From Malaya genurostris (taxonomy: Eukaryota > Arthropoda > Insecta > Diptera > Culicidae), in contig NC_080571.1 in the NCBI RefSeq assembly GCF_030247185.1, positions 7,003,001 through 7,067,000 of the forward strand: a stretch of 64,000 nt of DNA. The letters run 5' to 3'. The position numbers and the translations under genes are program-made. A model generated the notes under the pieces. The model had not been told where the DNA came from, did no database searches, and saw only the letters and a list, made by a program, of their open reading frames with translations. Below, piece after piece: positions 9,868-22,433 of the stretch; position 1 is the stretch's first letter, and every line of letters begins with the position of its first letter.

Positions 9868-11940
9868 AGGTGAACTGACGCACGGCTGCGACGAAAATCG
9901 CAAGCATCTTACGGAAAAGAAGATCCCGTTACTATATTAAATTGGTTATCATATTAGGACATTATTAGGATGCCTTGAAGAATTCTGCAGAGGTTGGCTT
10001 TATTATTTTTTCGGAGCTATTTGCTAGAGATTATGAACCGAGATTTTGTGGATACCTCATTAGTCATCCAAACAAAGGAACTTGTTGTTCGACGTTGGAA
10101 ACAAAACCATTGACCCGACGGCAGTGTGGATACTATCAATTTCAACTACATGTACAACAAGCAATTATGCAATCATAACCTGAACGGTAACAATTAGAAC
10201 CTTATTCGAAGGAAATTACCCATCAAAGGTGTCGCAGAACGTGCCGTACACAATCGCGAACAGCAATCACCATCTGCAAACTGGAAAGAAAAAACGTAAT
10301 TATCATAATTGGCTGTAAGTACGGTACCCAACTAGCTAAACTTAGTACCACCGGGAATTGTGGTGAAACACTTCAACCACTTCCGACCGCCGTAAATAGT
10401 TCGGTCGGAAGTTAAAAGTGGTAACCAACAATCAGTAGGAAGCGTGCCTTGGCCCTGGGCCTGCTAGCAGGGCTCTGCAATGTCGTCGATGTGAATAATG
10501 AACTCGGTAGCCGAATATACTCGTAACTTAGTTTACTGTAAGAAGGTAGTGTTGCCAAGTCGAAGTGTTTCCCTGCTTCCGAAAGCGAGGCATTGTTTCA
10601 GCTGTTGAAATGCACCCATTTACTAATCTGGCAGCACAGTTCCGATTTCAAACGACAGAATAAATCTGAAACACTAGCACGTCATGGTACTGTTTTTATT
10701 TTCCAAAGAGGAAATAAGAAAAACAACGACAAAGTATAAAAACCGCTGCTTCCGCAAAGAAAATTTATTCCACACACACCGGCTCGCAACAAAAACTTTG
10801 GTAACAAAATGAGCTCTTTTGAGGGTCCTTTGCTGCGTTGGCAGCAGCAGCAGCACTGGTACTGGTATGAGCAACAAAAAAAAAACGCTCTTGTTAAAAG
10901 TTTACCCATAAGTTTGGATTTCGGTCTTGCACACATATATAAGAGTTGCTGTAATTATGCGCTTTAGGACGACGTCATTGTTGTCGATGGATCTCGCCCT
11001 GCTAACGTTCAGGATGTGAAGTCAGTACGCGACGAGGAAATCCTTCTGTTGGCAGGAAACAAAGTGATGAAAAGTCACCCCTTGCCCCCTTCATTTGCCA
11101 CTCCGTTAGTGGCCTTAGGATCACTCATCGTCGTGTTATCATAATAAACGAGGTAGTGAGGCGAAGTTTTTGCTTCTGCTCGGGCGCACCGTACAATTTG
11201 TGACGAATCTTGTAACGTTGGTCGCCGCAAGGTAAACGTGACGCACATTATGGTGTGGGATGTAAATGTAAGACTTGCCTGTCAGTTTCACAAGCAGCGG
11301 AAGACACATGTACTTGCATGAAAGCGCACGACAGAAAAAAAACAGTAGCAACACAACAACAGGTTGCAATGAAAAGCTGAAACAACAGAACGACCAAGTA
11401 CGGTCCTTTCCAGCTATTCAGTATCGTAGGGCTACTGTTGCAGTTAGTTATTTCAACACACAATTATTACGAAAAGGAAGCCAAAAAGTGAGTTCCTTAC
11501 CAACAATGTCCACCATCCACCATCAGGACACGTGGCAAGTGGTGTGGTGCACTGTGTATTGCTTGGCTGGAATGTTGGACCCATTCAAAATTCTATGTTT
11601 TGACAGTTTTGTCATAATGTTGTTCTAAATCACGAGGAAAATTAGTTTTGACAAAGTCTTAATGACATTGGGTTCCTGAGAAAAACCATTTCTTCTTTAC
11701 TGCAGAGTGAAATGTGCAACATTTTTCATGTATTATCCAGTGAGCTCAATTGAGTTTTATCCTTTTGTTATTGCACAATTTAGTTGCCTCATAAATATTT
11801 TACACAAACGTTCAAACGTAACTAAAATCTTAGAAACAAAGACTATAAAACTGCTTTTGAAATCTCGTATAGAGAAGATTACTATGAAACCCGTTAGCTT
11901 TTCAACTTCACTGACGATGTATCAACACTGTGACACGTGA
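8592..11940. other. Low-repeat island, no confident gene
   Basis: From about 9000 the sequence becomes less repetitive and somewhat more GC-rich. ORFs do not exceed 117 codons and no domain, splice-consistent exon or SINE was recognised. Short tracts include (GT)n at 9712-9730 and (CT)n at 9838-9863. It may be intron, UTR or regulatory DNA. Confidence 0.4.
9838..9863 (+). repeat. (CT)n microsatellite
   Basis: About twelve uninterrupted CT units, ending in CTCTTTGAGG. Confidence 0.9.
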
Positions 11941-12172
11941 GACGATGGTTAGAACAGATATTATATATTAGGATAAGAAAATTTTGAGGGATTTATACTA
12001 GATGTCGTTAGGATCATATAAATATATGAATCGATTCGTATTCCACTTTATGGCAAAAATGTCTGCATCTTGGATCGAGTCTATCGAAGGGATTATTTTC
12101 GAAGTCGAATTTATAAAACTGTGGCATTACGTACCGTATTCGACCAAACGATCAAGACCATAAGTTTGTGGC

Positions 12173-12861
12173 CAAGGATGGCTTTCATCGTATCAAAGAA
12201 CGCTCACCAGCAACTCTTCACACGATTGAATCAGTGCCATCAAAGAGAGACCGATATCATCGCAACAACAAAAATCCGGCATGGTTCATTTAGAAGGACA
12301 CCAGTGCGAGAGCGAATTTCTCTCGATGACATTTCTGAGAATCAAAGGTTAGCACGCTGCTGTGGGGATCCTCTCTGAAGCAACAAACGGTCGCTTATTC
12401 TCGTTTCGCGATCCGATTCTATACAGGCAGTTGATAATTGCGATAGAATCATGTTACTATTGCCGTTTATTCTAACTATGTGCATATAACCTTTGTATAA
12501 GTTGTGTCTATGAAAATGTCTGTGAATGCTCAACACAAGGGTTTTGAAATATTGCAACCTAGTATGAGAATCATCAAGTTGAATCATCGATTCGATTTTC
12601 TGCGTTAATTGTCAACTTGCGATTCTCTCTTGGGAAATTCCACAACGCAACTATCATTAGGTATCAGACTGTAATTTTTTTAAGGGCCGTGAAATACTCA
12701 GAGTATGAAGTGGAGCCAAGAAATGTAGAAAAATTCTCTCGCGGTTCATGCATTGAGAGACTCGAGTTCTTGTAGCATCTTCTACCGGATTGAAAATGTT
12801 GTATACAATATAGATAGCAAAATAGCAGCTTCTGTCAAATTTTTGGCAATCACCAACACTG
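12173..12861 (+). mobile_element. hAT-type MITE, copy 2, with perfect 8-bp TSD
   Basis: TTTGTGGC occurs exactly at 12165-12172 and 12862-12869, directly outside CAAGGATGGC and CACCAACACTG. Read inward, the ends CAAGGATGG and CAGTGTTGG agree at 6 of 9 positions, with the hAT-like CA(A/G) start. The 689-bp body matches copies 1 and 3. ORFs inside it (for example 12342-12587, minus) recur only because the repeat does, and show no transposase motif. Confidence 0.9.
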
Positions 12862-12872
12862 TTTGTGGCAAT

Positions 12873-13190
12873 TAGTTACTAAAAATTAATGGAGAGCTTT
12901 ATCTGGTTCTAAATTTGTAATAAACTAAATGTGCTAAACAAACATATTTCATGTGTTTTTATTTTTGTATGACGAAAAGGCTCTTAGTTTTCGAATCACC
13001 GAAATACAAAGGTGATTCGAAAACTAAGAGTGTGCATTATCACTGTGCAAGAGAAATACAAAGGTGATTCGAAAACTAAGAGCCTTTTCGTCATACAAAA
13101 ATAAAAACACATGAAATATGTTTGTTTAGCACATTTAGTTTATTACAAATTTAGAACCAGATAAAGCTCTCCATTAATTTTTAGTAACTA
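12873..13190. repeat. Perfect 128-bp inverted repeat with 62-bp spacer
   Basis: 12873-13000 and 13063-13190 are complementary without a mismatch by eye. The spacer holds an extra direct copy of the inner segment: the 30-mer starting GAAATACAAAGGTGATTCG is at 13001-13030 and 13053-13082. The left arm starts three bases after the TSD of the hAT MITE. No ORF explains it. Confidence 0.95.
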
Positions 13191-13712
13191 AAAATTATTT
13201 TGCACACAAAATTTCTATTAAAGTTGACGCACAAATATCCTACTACAGCTGACAAAAACAGCGATTATCGCAGACACTGTTCACTGTACGCACAGCAAGG
13301 CAAATGATGGTTGAATCAGAACAACACCAGAAATACAACGAATCAAAATATATGTGTAAGATGAAGCGTTTTACGATTTGTGAATACAAGAGACCAACCC
13401 TTACTTTTCGAATATACCTCGTACGTCAAATTTAAGCGAACAAACCCATTTGCATGAAACTCGAGCAAAATATTATAACTGTGTAGATGGTATAGTAGTA
13501 AAGCGTTTGTGATTCTATTGTTGTAAGCGGTTGTGAGGCACTGAAACAACAAAAGATATTATCGAAATTTGTATTTTGAGCGGTTAGTGGAATGAAACTA
13601 AACCGTCTTAAAAAAGAAATTATAGGTTCCTTTGGATTCCACTATGAAGAAACTATTTCGTTATGATACTAACGTAATAATGAACGACCAGAAACCAGGT
13701 ATTTCGAAATAA
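13191..13712. other. No gene recognised
   Basis: AT-rich sequence between the inverted repeat and a short tandem repeat. The largest ORF is 69 codons, minus strand, without motifs. Confidence 0.5.
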
Positions 13713-13768
13713 AGATAATAGTATAACGGCGTCAAATCCAAGATAATAGTATAACGGCGTCAAATCAC
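13713..13768 (+). repeat. 28-bp tandem duplication (two units)
   Basis: AGATAATAGTATAACGGCGT plus CAAATC is repeated head to tail at 13713 and 13741, differing only at the unit end. Confidence 0.9.
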
Positions 13769-13944
13769 ATTTTTGGAACCAAATGGTGTCCACACAATTT
13801 AGAAAAATCCTGTGATTTTACATCTTATTAGATGCACATAAATGGAGCGTCGCAGTTCACGCAAATTTACGTGGTAGAATATTTAATATTGTGTCTAAAA
13901 TTCCATGACAAGAAATTCATTGAAATAAAAAAAAAGAATACTGA

Positions 13945-14019
13945 TAGAAACCGCCGCGACTTGAACCAAGAATCATTGGATCGCAAGTACATCTGTTAAT
14001 CGACTGAGCCACAGAAGCA
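13945..14019 (-). ncRNA. tRNA-like SINE head
   Basis: On the minus strand TGGCTCAGTCGATTAAC matches an A-box and GGTTCAAGTCGCG a B-box at tRNA spacing, with partial acceptor pairing of GCTTCTG and CAGAAGC-like ends. Anticodon-arm pairing is poor, so a functional tRNA is unlikely. Confidence 0.5.
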
Positions 14020-14229
14020 TGCATCTGCTTGGCTGGTAAAAGGTGCATTTAAGTTCATACAGTCGCACCTGCTAGCAGAACAAGTTACAGTCGAAACCAG
14101 TAAATTTCAAGCTCATCTAACATTAAGTAATTACAAATAAAATTTTCCGTCATTTGACAAATTAGGTCTTTATGAATTACATCGTATGACGGATTAAGTC
14201 ACCTGTAAAATTCAAATTTTTTTGGAGTG

Positions 14230-14570
14230 CAAGTCTTCCTCTTCAAGTAACAGGAAGAACCAATCGCTAATCATGGCGCGCTAGCGGCGGCTCCTGCCTC
14301 ATTTCCGAAGAAAAATGGCCCAATGATGCCGCCAGACCAAAATACGTATCAAACCGTCACTCTCTGAAGATGCATCGGCTTCTCCATGATAACGTGCAGG
14401 TTTTCCGTCCCCCAGATGCGACAATTTTGCTTATTAACATACCCGCCGAGATGAAAATGTGCCTCATCCGAGAAGATGATTTTTGGCAAAAATCGGCGTC
14501 TTCTTCAACCTGATCGCAGTTTATTCAACCAGCGGAAGAATAAAACTAAGTTTCTGTCAAATCAGAAGTG
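14230..14570 (-). pseudogene. Tc1/mariner-superfamily transposase relic
   Basis: One minus frame reads EAHFHLGGYVNKQNCRIWGTEN followed closely by MHLQRVTVWYVFWSGGIIGP (~14475-14320). This is the central region of Tc1/mariner transposases often annotated as Tc3-like, where EAHFxLNGYVNKQNCR and VTVWCALWxGGIIGP recur and the first aspartate or its SDEAHF equivalent is located. Stops and frame changes border it. The same family occurs at 43470-43757. Confidence 0.7.
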
Positions 14571-14890
14571 ACATTTAGGTTACCAATGTCGAAATAACCG
14601 CTAGTTTAAAAAAATGTATTCACAATAAAAACTTGTTTGGAGAGCTTCCGCTTTCGTTCGCAAATCGATATTTTTATACAGGACAATTGCCACCGGTGAT
14701 TTATTTGCTATGTTTGACGCTTATTAATATGTTATGTGTCATAAGCATAGATTTGTGTTTCCGACAAGCCTGATATGGAAATTTCCTACACTGACGCACA
14801 TTTACGGATTTATACTTTTTCTACGAATCTACTTCTTAGAATACTACAGAAAAATGAAATTAACCCTCCGTCTGACTGATGGGTCCAGCC

Positions 14891-16327
14891 CAGGCACGTA
14901 TCCAGAGGGGGGGCCGAAGGGGCCTGGGCCCCTCCCGAAATTGAAGTAAAGTAATTTCCATTTTGGGATTTTTAACTTTTATTTCCGGAATCAGGAACAG
15001 AAATGAGTTTTTTGGTTATCAACTAACAAGATGTGCTAATTAGAAGATTTTACCAACCAGTTTAAAATAACTCGCTTCTTTTTGCAATCTAATTTATTTT
15101 CGAGGCTCAAAAGTCGGGTTTCACAGTGATTACAATCAATGTAAAAATGAAAATTAGTACTGAGCAAACATATCATAGTTTTAGCACGATTCTGCGAATG
15201 AAAAAGATGTCCTGCCGCTGGATGTTGCACTTGCATACTCAGGATAAAAAAGATGAACGCGAGCACACTTCAGAAGCATGTTCGCCTATGCTGATGATGA
15301 TAATGTCGGTTGGTTGGTGACTTACTTCATTATTATACACCAGAGAACAGGACATTACCGATTTAGGTAATATAAGTATAAGTGTGAATTATTGGAGCGA
15401 TTGAAAATCGGTATGAGCTATGAGAAATTTATGTGAGTTCCGTTTTGGAGTTTTTGAATGCTACTAAGAAAATTTTTCTTTTGTTACATCATCACTCCCA
15501 ATTAGGAATTTAAATTTTATACTCATCACCCTGTAAAATTTCAAATATATTTATGCGTATATTCCCCTGAAAATCTAAAATATATTCAAACATTTAAACT
15601 CGAAAAAAAGTTCACGAACTCCAAATTTTCTTCAAAAATGAAGCACGGAATTGTTATAGCGAACAAAAAAAAAAGATCGCGGCAATTTAAAAAATCGGTA
15701 AATTTTTACCAACGTCTACTAAAAACGTGATTTTCAAAAGTCTACAAAAAAGTCTGCAACTGAAACATGTCTACAGCTTATTTTATAAATCTACTGATTT
15801 ACAAACAAATCAGCAGGCATCTCTGATCCAGACACGGAAGTTGACTCGATGAAATTAAATAGGAGCGCGTGGGATTATAAGGCACTTCATTTCAATATAA
15901 ATTTGTTAAAATCGGCTCGACCATCTGTTCGACAAATAACCAACAAATTTTTCAAAACTGGAAGAGTTTCGAAATATTTGTTCTTTCTTACATCGTGGCT
16001 TATAAGAACACACCATTGAAATTGAAGGTTTTAATACTCATCACTCAGCTTTCCCGGAACTAGAAGTCGAATCCGAACTATGGGACTAGGACTAGAAGAA
16101 ATGTAAAAATCGATCCCTTCCCTTTGACACATAGAAATTTTTGCTTAAATCTCTCATTGTCCAATCCGAAATATGTGAGTACGTATTTACTTAAAATGCT
16201 ACATACTTGCACTCACTCTTCAATAAAAAATAAAACGAAAAATACTAAAGGCACAAGAACCATCACTTAGACGCATTATTTCTCATCTGTAGGCCCCTCC
16301 CGAAACGAAATCCTGGGTACGTGCCTG
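14891..16327. mobile_element. hAT-like non-autonomous element nested in the piggyBac-like element
   Basis: GTCCAGCC is present exactly at 14883-14890 and 16328-16335, an 8-bp TSD. The ends CAGGCACGTATCCAG and, inverted, CAGGCACGTACCCAG form a TIR, followed on both sides by GGGAGGGGCC-type sequence. No transposase ORF lies within. A related end (CAGGCCCGTACCCATGATTTC) occurs at 59900-59940. Confidence 0.85.
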
Positions 16328-16949
16328 GTCCAGCCAGACCTTTTTCGTTTTTTACCATCAATTTAACATTTTTATAATTTATCTATCAACTTTTCAGGTA
16401 GCTTCCCAAAAATTTTATTAGCTATCGATCTATGCAATTTGCAGTATAGACAGTAGCTTCGAAAATGACGAAAACGGCTGATTTGAAACATTACGCTCGG
16501 TCCGACTAATGGTATCTGACTGGACCCCGTACATTTTGTATATAAAGACACATGATATAATATATGTTTGTCTTTGTTCTTGCTTCTGCGTTCTTTCTAG
16601 TCTACTATTAGTATTCTTTGGCCATTCACTGCTGAACATAATGTGTAAACGAACACTTGATCTGAGGAAATGGTACGGAAACACACATACGTCTGTGTAT
16701 ATATTTTGCGAGTGTTCTGTTAGTATTGGTTGCTAGATTCATCATATCTGCGTCTCAGTTTACGAATGAAAGTAGAACGCAGTGCCAGTAAACATATTAT
16801 TTACGCGTTTGATTGTTCACATTGATACTTTTTCATATAAATTAATGAGTTCAGCATTAAAAATTCACCGAAAAACTCGTTTTTACCTTTTTTCATATAT
16901 ATAAAAAATAGGTATAGAATTCGCTCAAACTTTCGAAAATTTTTCTGAG

Positions 16950-17420
16950 GCCCGGAGGGCCGAATGACATATACCAATCGATTCAGCTCGACGAACTGAG
17001 CAAATGTCTGTGTGTGTGTGTATGTGTGTGTGTCTGTATGTGTGTTGTCAACTAAGAGGTCGAGATCTCAGAGATGGCTGGGCCGATTTTGATCAAACTA
17101 GTTGCAAATGAAAGGTCTCCTCGTCACCCAAAACGCGATTGAATGGTTTTGAGATCGGATGTTTACTTTTTGAGTTATACGAAGTTTTATGTCAAAATTT
17201 TCAGTTTTTTGACAGTATCTGTCACAATTGACCTTGAAAACAGAATATGTTTTCAGACTTAGATTCCGCACGATAATACCTATCCAACAAGCCATAGATT
17301 GTTAAAATCCGTCCATTTTTAACGGAGATAACGAAATTTTTGTGTAAACTACTTTTCCCCCTATTCCAGCAGTAGGAGTTTTGAGCGCTGTATGACAAAG
17401 CAATGCTTGGGAGCAACGGA
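16950..17420 (+). repeat. Dispersed repeat with GT-rich core (GGCCCGGAGGGCCGAATGAC family)
   Basis: The order is GAGGCCCGGAGGGCCGAATGAC, a GACGAACTGAG motif, a GT-rich tract and AGAGATGGCTG.GCCGATTTTGA. It matches, inverted, 34780-35225 and, more diverged, 44270-44560. It lies within the piggyBac-like element. Confidence 0.65.
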
Positions 17421-19610
17421 AAACACGATTTTTTATTCTGTTACATACAATTGTTTCTAAGTACCAAAAAGACTGTGTACAGCATCCTTTTCCATGACAT
17501 TTAGCCTCGGACCGATTTTAGCACGGCTCGTTTTTGGCAACATAATCGTTCGAATATGACATATATAAACCAGATGATGGCAGATTTTTTTTAATTATAT
17601 TTGTTTACGCCAATGTGTAAGTCTCAGGAGACAGTTTAAGTGAGCTATACTGTATACACAACAGAAACCTATTAGTGACAGGATTCGAGCAGTTATACAA
17701 GCAGCAGACAGTATTAAAGATTACGATACATACTTTCCGGTACATCTTACGATATGTGCTTTCCGGTAGATACAAATTGTGTTCCTATAATAATGTACGC
17801 AGACTATAAAAGCATAGTGCAAATCAGATCAGGAGCGTTCGTATGAACGATCGTGCGATCGTACGACAGTACGATAGTACGATAAAACGTTAGTATGTTA
17901 GTCAGTCCAAGTCTTATAGTGATCGTTGTAATAAATACAGTTAGTGTTAAATAGTATCCGCGAGTTTTCACTTCGTCGCGAGAATCCGAACACTTGTCCG
18001 ACAAAACCACAAACGTTTATGTGCGCAAACAATATTGTTTTCAACTACATACAGCAATAAATGCTGGAAGAACATAACATCCATATACCATTCGAATCAG
18101 TTCGTCGAGATCAGCAAATGCGTGTGTGACAAATAATTTCACTCAATTTTCTCGGAAAATTTCTTTTCTACAAATTCAGATTCATACGAAAAGTCGTATG
18201 CTCCCAAACAAAGTTCCTGAATTATGTTTGGTTCCGACCTCTGGTTCCGGAACTACAGGATGATATATGAAACGAAATCAAAATTGTGTAACTCATTCTA
18301 CTCGTAGATGGCTGAACCGATCTAAGATTCAAATGAATTCTAAGAATCATCTAAGATTCAAATGAAAAGTTTCAAGATTTTATAAAACATTTTGCTCTTC
18401 AGCCAGATCCAACATCCGGTTTCGGAGATACAGGGTGATTGGTATAAAAATGTCTATTCCACATAAATTAATCAGGTTTATCGGGTTAGCAGATTTGGAT
18501 AGCCGATAAAAAAAATTAACTTTTTGTCGATTCAGAAGGCACCTAAAAATTTATTTCCTGCTATGATTTCTCAAAGATGTCTTCACTGATTTTCAAATAT
18601 TTTGAAACAAATGTAAACTATACAGCTATTCAGGTGAATTTATCTGACTTCGGCCATACCGATTTTAGAATTCCGGTTCCAGTATAAAATCGTTTCTCAA
18701 AGCTCAATCGTTTTCTCAAAAAAGCCTAATCAAATATCAGAAACAAAAATTCAAATTAAAATAAACTTATATACGAAATTAACTAATTTTATACATACAT
18801 ACAAAAATTAATTAATTTTATCCAATTATGACTTCCGGTTCTCGAATTACATCATGATGAATTTTTAAAATTCAAACCGATATAGAAGATGGGATTGAGC
18901 TTCAAAGTTGAACTCAAAACTGTTGTAATGTATTCGTTTTATGGCCATACGAATCGGTTTGGGTTATTCTGGTTCCTGAATACCGGCTCTGGAAGTACCT
19001 TAAATTACCATAAACTCTAAAGTGGAACTTACATATCATGGCATCTTTAATCGATTATCACACTTCTAGATTTAAATTCGATCCGATTTGCAGTTTCGAC
19101 ATTACAGAGTAATGAGTGATTAAAATCTCAAATTGTCGCTTAAAACGACGGTCATTAAAATAATGTCATGAAAACTCAAACACCGAAGAATATTCATGCA
19201 AAAAACACATGCAGATTGGTAAAAAAAGGTATCATCTCACTGCTAGGTGGATTAAACACGTTTTATTTCTTCAAATTGTTCATCTCCAGTTTACCAACAG
19301 CATTCGAAGGTTAAATACAAATGTTTTGTTTGCATAAATACAACAACGACAAACTTACAGAAATAATCAGATTATATTTCATGAAGAATCTTTTCTTGTA
19401 AATTCAATATACGTTTCTATAAAATAAAATTTAAAAAACGCTCAAAAACATTATTGGTTCTATTATTCCCATATTTCCGTGTAATATCTTTACCTTCACA
19501 ACATTTCAGAAAATCTTATGCCATGACAAGTAAGAAAATGTAAGAAACGAAATAAACCTGGTTTGTAAAGAAATGAACCTGAATACACTTCTAGTTTACA
19601 CCGAAATGCG
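17421..19610. repeat. Diverged interior of the piggyBac-like element, with further dispersed-repeat relics
   Basis: Phrases such as CCATATACCATTCGAATCAG (~18080) and TTCCGGAACTACAGGATGAT (~18247) belong to the same GT-core repeat family seen at 34.8 and 56-57 kb. A short inverted-repeat cluster GATCGTGCGATCGTACGA lies near 17850. No ORF above 68 codons was found. Confidence 0.45.
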
Positions 19611-19699
19611 TAAAAATACACGTAAATGAATTGGGGTGGCCGACCCATCAGTAAAACCGAAGGCTTAAAAAATATCTGTCAGACGGAGGGTTAAGAATC

Positions 19700-21205
19700 A
19701 TTCAATTAAAATCATATAGTTTTTGTCGCAAATTTGGATTTGAAAATAGCTCTAAGCCTTTATAAAATGAAAGTCGCCATATTGGGTTTGATTATGACTA
19801 GAAACATCAATGTTTGAAACCTACTCGTCGAACCTGCTCGAAAATACCCATATATAGAAATTTGATGCAATGTTGATAAGCCGGAGCCAATTATGTATAG
19901 CGTTATCTTAGATTTTGAATTAATTATACTAAAAGGTCAATTTTCGGAACCTACTCTTAAAATCTATGTTAATGGTACCGTTTAATTACCATATGGTAAC
20001 TTTTTCTATCATATGAATTTCTGCAAAGATTTTGAGCAATAATTTTTGGCATTCACTCATAAAGCTAGTTGGCGTGCTCTGATTGACACATTCAACCATT
20101 AGTCAATTGAATCCTCTTGCTTATAAGAAACAAGAAGAACAAATACTTTTGCCATACTCGTTTGAGTTGAATGTTTTCGAAGCTACTGGTTGTTAAACAA
20201 TATAAATCGATATTAAATCACCAAGTTAGAAGCTTTCAAAATTACGGTAATTCGGATCCGACTCTGTTAGTACAGCTTTGTCTGCAACCCCATCGCTCAC
20301 CTGTGAACTAAAATAATAGCAAATTGCAGTGCAGTAAATACCCACACAAACGACCATACATACCATACTATACGTTGAGCGGATGACAATATTTTTCACC
20401 CATCCGCTATGCATGGAGGCAGACGTTGACTGAGTAGATAAATGTGACAAAGCATATACATCATTATGGCATGACAGATTTCGAATGACATCATTATGGC
20501 ATGCTGTGATCGGCTTACGGAAACATAGGATAATTCAAACCGGTGTACTATTGGAATACTAAAACGAAGTTGTAATACGTTTTTTAAGTGAAATGCTTCC
20601 GAATCAATTAGTTGTTAAATTATATTAATCCACTAACAACAGACTGTGTTACAAGCGTTCAAAATTGTGACAGAAAAGAGTTAGGCGGCTAGTTTTGATT
20701 TTTTTAATTAAAACCCGGCCCGTATAGTGAATAGTAAAGCATTTTTAATACCAAAATTATAAATTTCCAACCCATGGAAAATAGACATACACGGAAAAAT
20801 TGCAATTCTAAAATTGAGCCAATCAATTCATAATTTGAGGAAATGTTCTTGACTCATGAATATTTTGGACTGATTTCACTTAAATTTAAGCGTAACGCAC
20901 TTTCCATTGATGGGCTTAAGGTGCGTTTCTGCTAAGATGGTGTTATTTGCAACATAAATTCAGGTGCTACGTCTCACAATATGATGTAATAACTATATTT
21001 CTTACGTGAAAAGCTTTGCGAATTTATTCAATCTAAATCATTTGAATTTATAATTGAAATATGGCATTTTTTGAAGGAGGAGAAACCGAAACATTACATT
21101 ACTATTACTACAAAATTTCTACTTTTGGAATGCATCAAGTAAACTCCGTAAAAAAAATCAACAAAAAGCAAATTTGGACCTTATTTTCACAATTGCACAG
21201 AACAC
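19700..21205. other. No gene recognised
   Basis: AT-rich. A short duplication CATCATTATGGCATG occurs twice (~20460 and ~20490). A 74-codon minus ORF (20226-20450) has hydrophobic residues but no family signature. Confidence 0.45.
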
Positions 21206-21560
21206 TTTTGTGTGAATGCATCAAACCTGCCATTATGGATAAATGAAGCATTTAACACCTCAATTAAATATTCATTATTTACACACAATACATCCCTTCC
21301 CTATGAGATGGAGTATGAGGAGGATTCGGAATACAATAAAATTGACTTTGAAGAAGTCAAGCGTAGACTTTGTATAATAGACTGGCGAAACGTATTGAGT
21401 TTGGAAGGAAATGTCAACGATGAAGTGAACAAATTTTATTATTGAATAAGTAATTGTCAGTGAAAAGAAGAACCAAAAACCATAATAGTAAATTACCTCC
21501 GTGGTTCAATCCACATCTCTGAAATAAAAGAAAAAGAAGCACATAAATTTTTCAAACAAT
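21206..21560 (+). pseudogene. Non-LTR (LINE, Jockey/CR1-like) retrotransposon relic
   Basis: The plus frame gives LPYEMEYEED, then KIDFEEVKRRLCIIDWRNVL with VNDEVNKFYY (to ~21443). After frame breaks LPPWFNPHL follows (~21496-21521). In Jockey-like LINEs the link between endonuclease and reverse transcriptase reads D(Y/F)..(I/V)...L..(V/I)DW...L....VDEAV..FY, then PPWF...L..L. The order and spacing fit. Stops between the blocks make it a dead fragment without endonuclease or RT domains. Confidence 0.5.
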
Positions 21561-22430
21561 AAAAAAGCGACACTTATCTCCAAAATAATCAAGACCACTG
21601 AAATCAACTCAAAATAGCCATTACCACAGCACATGAAGAATATAACCGCTAATTTAAAAACGAAGTAAGGAATTGTCCTAAGAAACTTTCTATTTCTTTT
21701 TTTTACCTGGTCCAAAATGGTACATTCGGACCCACCGTGTAATAGCTATTAGCTCATTCATTCCAAAATTATTTAACATAATAACAAACGTAACAATGCA
21801 GATATGTATTTTGGATGTGATTTCATTCTACTAATGATTACTTAATGATACTATTTAGAAGTCTGCTGGAACCAAAACAACCATTAATAACATGAACAGA
21901 ATCCAGTTTTGATCATTTTATTTATAATTAATAGATTACTTTATGATTATGCGCCCAAAAAAAAAGATCTGCATTTCTGGTAAACGTATCGATGGTTTAT
22001 TCTTTTTTGATCAGGGCAACTATTGAAAAGATCTCAGAATTTTCGCAAGATTCACATTTTTCGTCCAGTAGGGTAACACTAAAATTAAATGATACGGAAG
22101 ATGGGTTTTATACAGTCCAACCACAAATCAAAGGCACCATCACAAATTCTATACAATTATTTGATTTTTATCTAGCAAATTTTTCTAGCTAAACTAAAAT
22201 TCTAGATCTAAAAATTAGAAAAAAAAACTGTAAACAATGATAGGCAGCGATATCGGAAGAGATATGCAAATAGGAAAATCGCGACCGAGCAATATGGCAA
22301 AGTATTTAAGTTATAGGTGTCGGCTCTGAAATTGATAATTTAAATGTCTCTAAAAATATGCCATATATCTAAACTTCGAAAACCCACAATCCTGTTGTCT
22401 TGATCTGTAATTTCGATTTTATTTCATCAT
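21561..22430. other. No gene recognised
   Basis: AT-rich DNA with ORFs up to 69 codons and no motif, TIR or SINE visible. Confidence 0.45.
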
Positions 22431-22433
22431 CAG

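Larger units (their letters stand above)
14864..19690. mobile_element. piggyBac-like element bounded by TTAA, containing a nested hAT-like element
   Basis: TTAA at 14860-14863 and 19691-19694 flanks the exact 13-bp TIR CCCTCCGTCTGAC / GTCAGACGGAGGG. Subterminal CTGATGGGTC repeats follow at both ends: immediately on the left, ~40 bp in from the right. TTAA TSDs and CCC starts are diagnostic of the piggyBac superfamily. The interior holds a hAT-like insertion (14891-16327) and dispersed repeats, and no ORF reaches transposase length, so it is non-autonomous. Its length without the insertion is about 3.4 kb. Confidence 0.85.
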
